Of a stretch of 7,811 nt of DNA, positions 6,432-7,811 are shown piece by piece (position 1 is the first letter of the stretch; the number at the start of each line of letters is the position of its first letter). The stretch spans positions 1-7,811 of the forward strand of contig JAEXXS010000331.1 of assembly GCA_023451915.1 (NCBI GenBank). Direction: 5' to 3'. The position numbers and the translations under genes were made by a program. The DNA comes from Pseudomonadota bacterium (lineage in GTDB: Bacteria > Pseudomonadota > Alphaproteobacteria > Rhizobiales > Rhizobiaceae). The notes under the pieces are model-generated. The model ran no database searches and was not told where the DNA came from. It saw nothing but the letters and a program-made list of their open reading frames with translations.

Positions 6432-6453
6432 GTCGTCTCTTTGCAATAGCCGC

Positions 6454-7811
<1,358 letters not shown>

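Larger units (their letters stand above)
6137..6453. other. ftsH-glmM intergenic region
   Basis: These 317 bases hold no convincing conserved gene. From the ftsH side they contain the ftsH terminator (6402-6431), a 7-bp hairpin CTTTGGG/CCCAAAG with an AGAG loop (6290-6307), a candidate minus-strand glmM promoter (6254-6283), and a plus-strand TTGACA (6234-6239). The roughly 120 bases just before glmM show no clear structure and would be an untranslated leader. A GTG-started 30-codon frame on the plus strand (6307-6399) is discussed as a finding but not called as a gene. Confidence 0.6.

Overview
This is a conserved chromosomal stretch of an alphaproteobacterium. It most likely comes from the Brucella/Ochrobactrum group (Brucellaceae, Rhizobiales). 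The evidence is the moderately high GC of the coding DNA, Omp25/Omp31-style beta-barrel proteins, a serC-serA pair preceded by a structured serC leader, the ftsH-glmM order, and rhizobial-type palindromic intergenic repeats. The genus assignment comes from recognising these sequences, not from a database search.

All six genes are on the minus strand, so transcription runs from high to low coordinates. In that order: ftsH (3' three-quarters only, entering from the right edge, ending at 6454), a 317-base gap, glmM (6136-4784), two outer-membrane beta-barrel paralogues (4595-3759 and 3616-2927), serC (2833-1658), a 213-base gap with a palindromic repeat, and serA (from 1444 running off the left edge, missing only the end of its ACT domain).

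There are four functional blocks. ftsH encodes the membrane AAA+ zinc protease and ends in a textbook intrinsic terminator. glmM encodes phosphoglucosamine mutase for UDP-GlcNAc, and so for peptidoglycan and LPS; it also ends in a strong terminator. The two small porin-like proteins share several blocks of sequence and look like an old tandem duplication; the upstream one has its own terminator. serC and serA encode two steps of phosphorylated serine synthesis. Strong terminators after ftsH, glmM and the first barrel gene show that these are mostly separate transcription units. serC-serA is probably one unit controlled at the serC leader.

The main non-coding feature is the serC leader (about 2834-2880). 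It has two hairpins, and the second buries the serC Shine-Dalgarno sequence. This matches the known alphaproteobacterial serC RNA motif. Weaker items are a RIME-like palindrome in front of serA, a 7-bp hairpin in the leader of the larger barrel gene, and a plus-strand promoter-like site with a GTG-started 30-codon frame between ftsH and glmM. I saw no mobile element, CRISPR array, tRNA, rRNA or defence system. The window is largely ordinary housekeeping DNA and I do not claim a new system in it.
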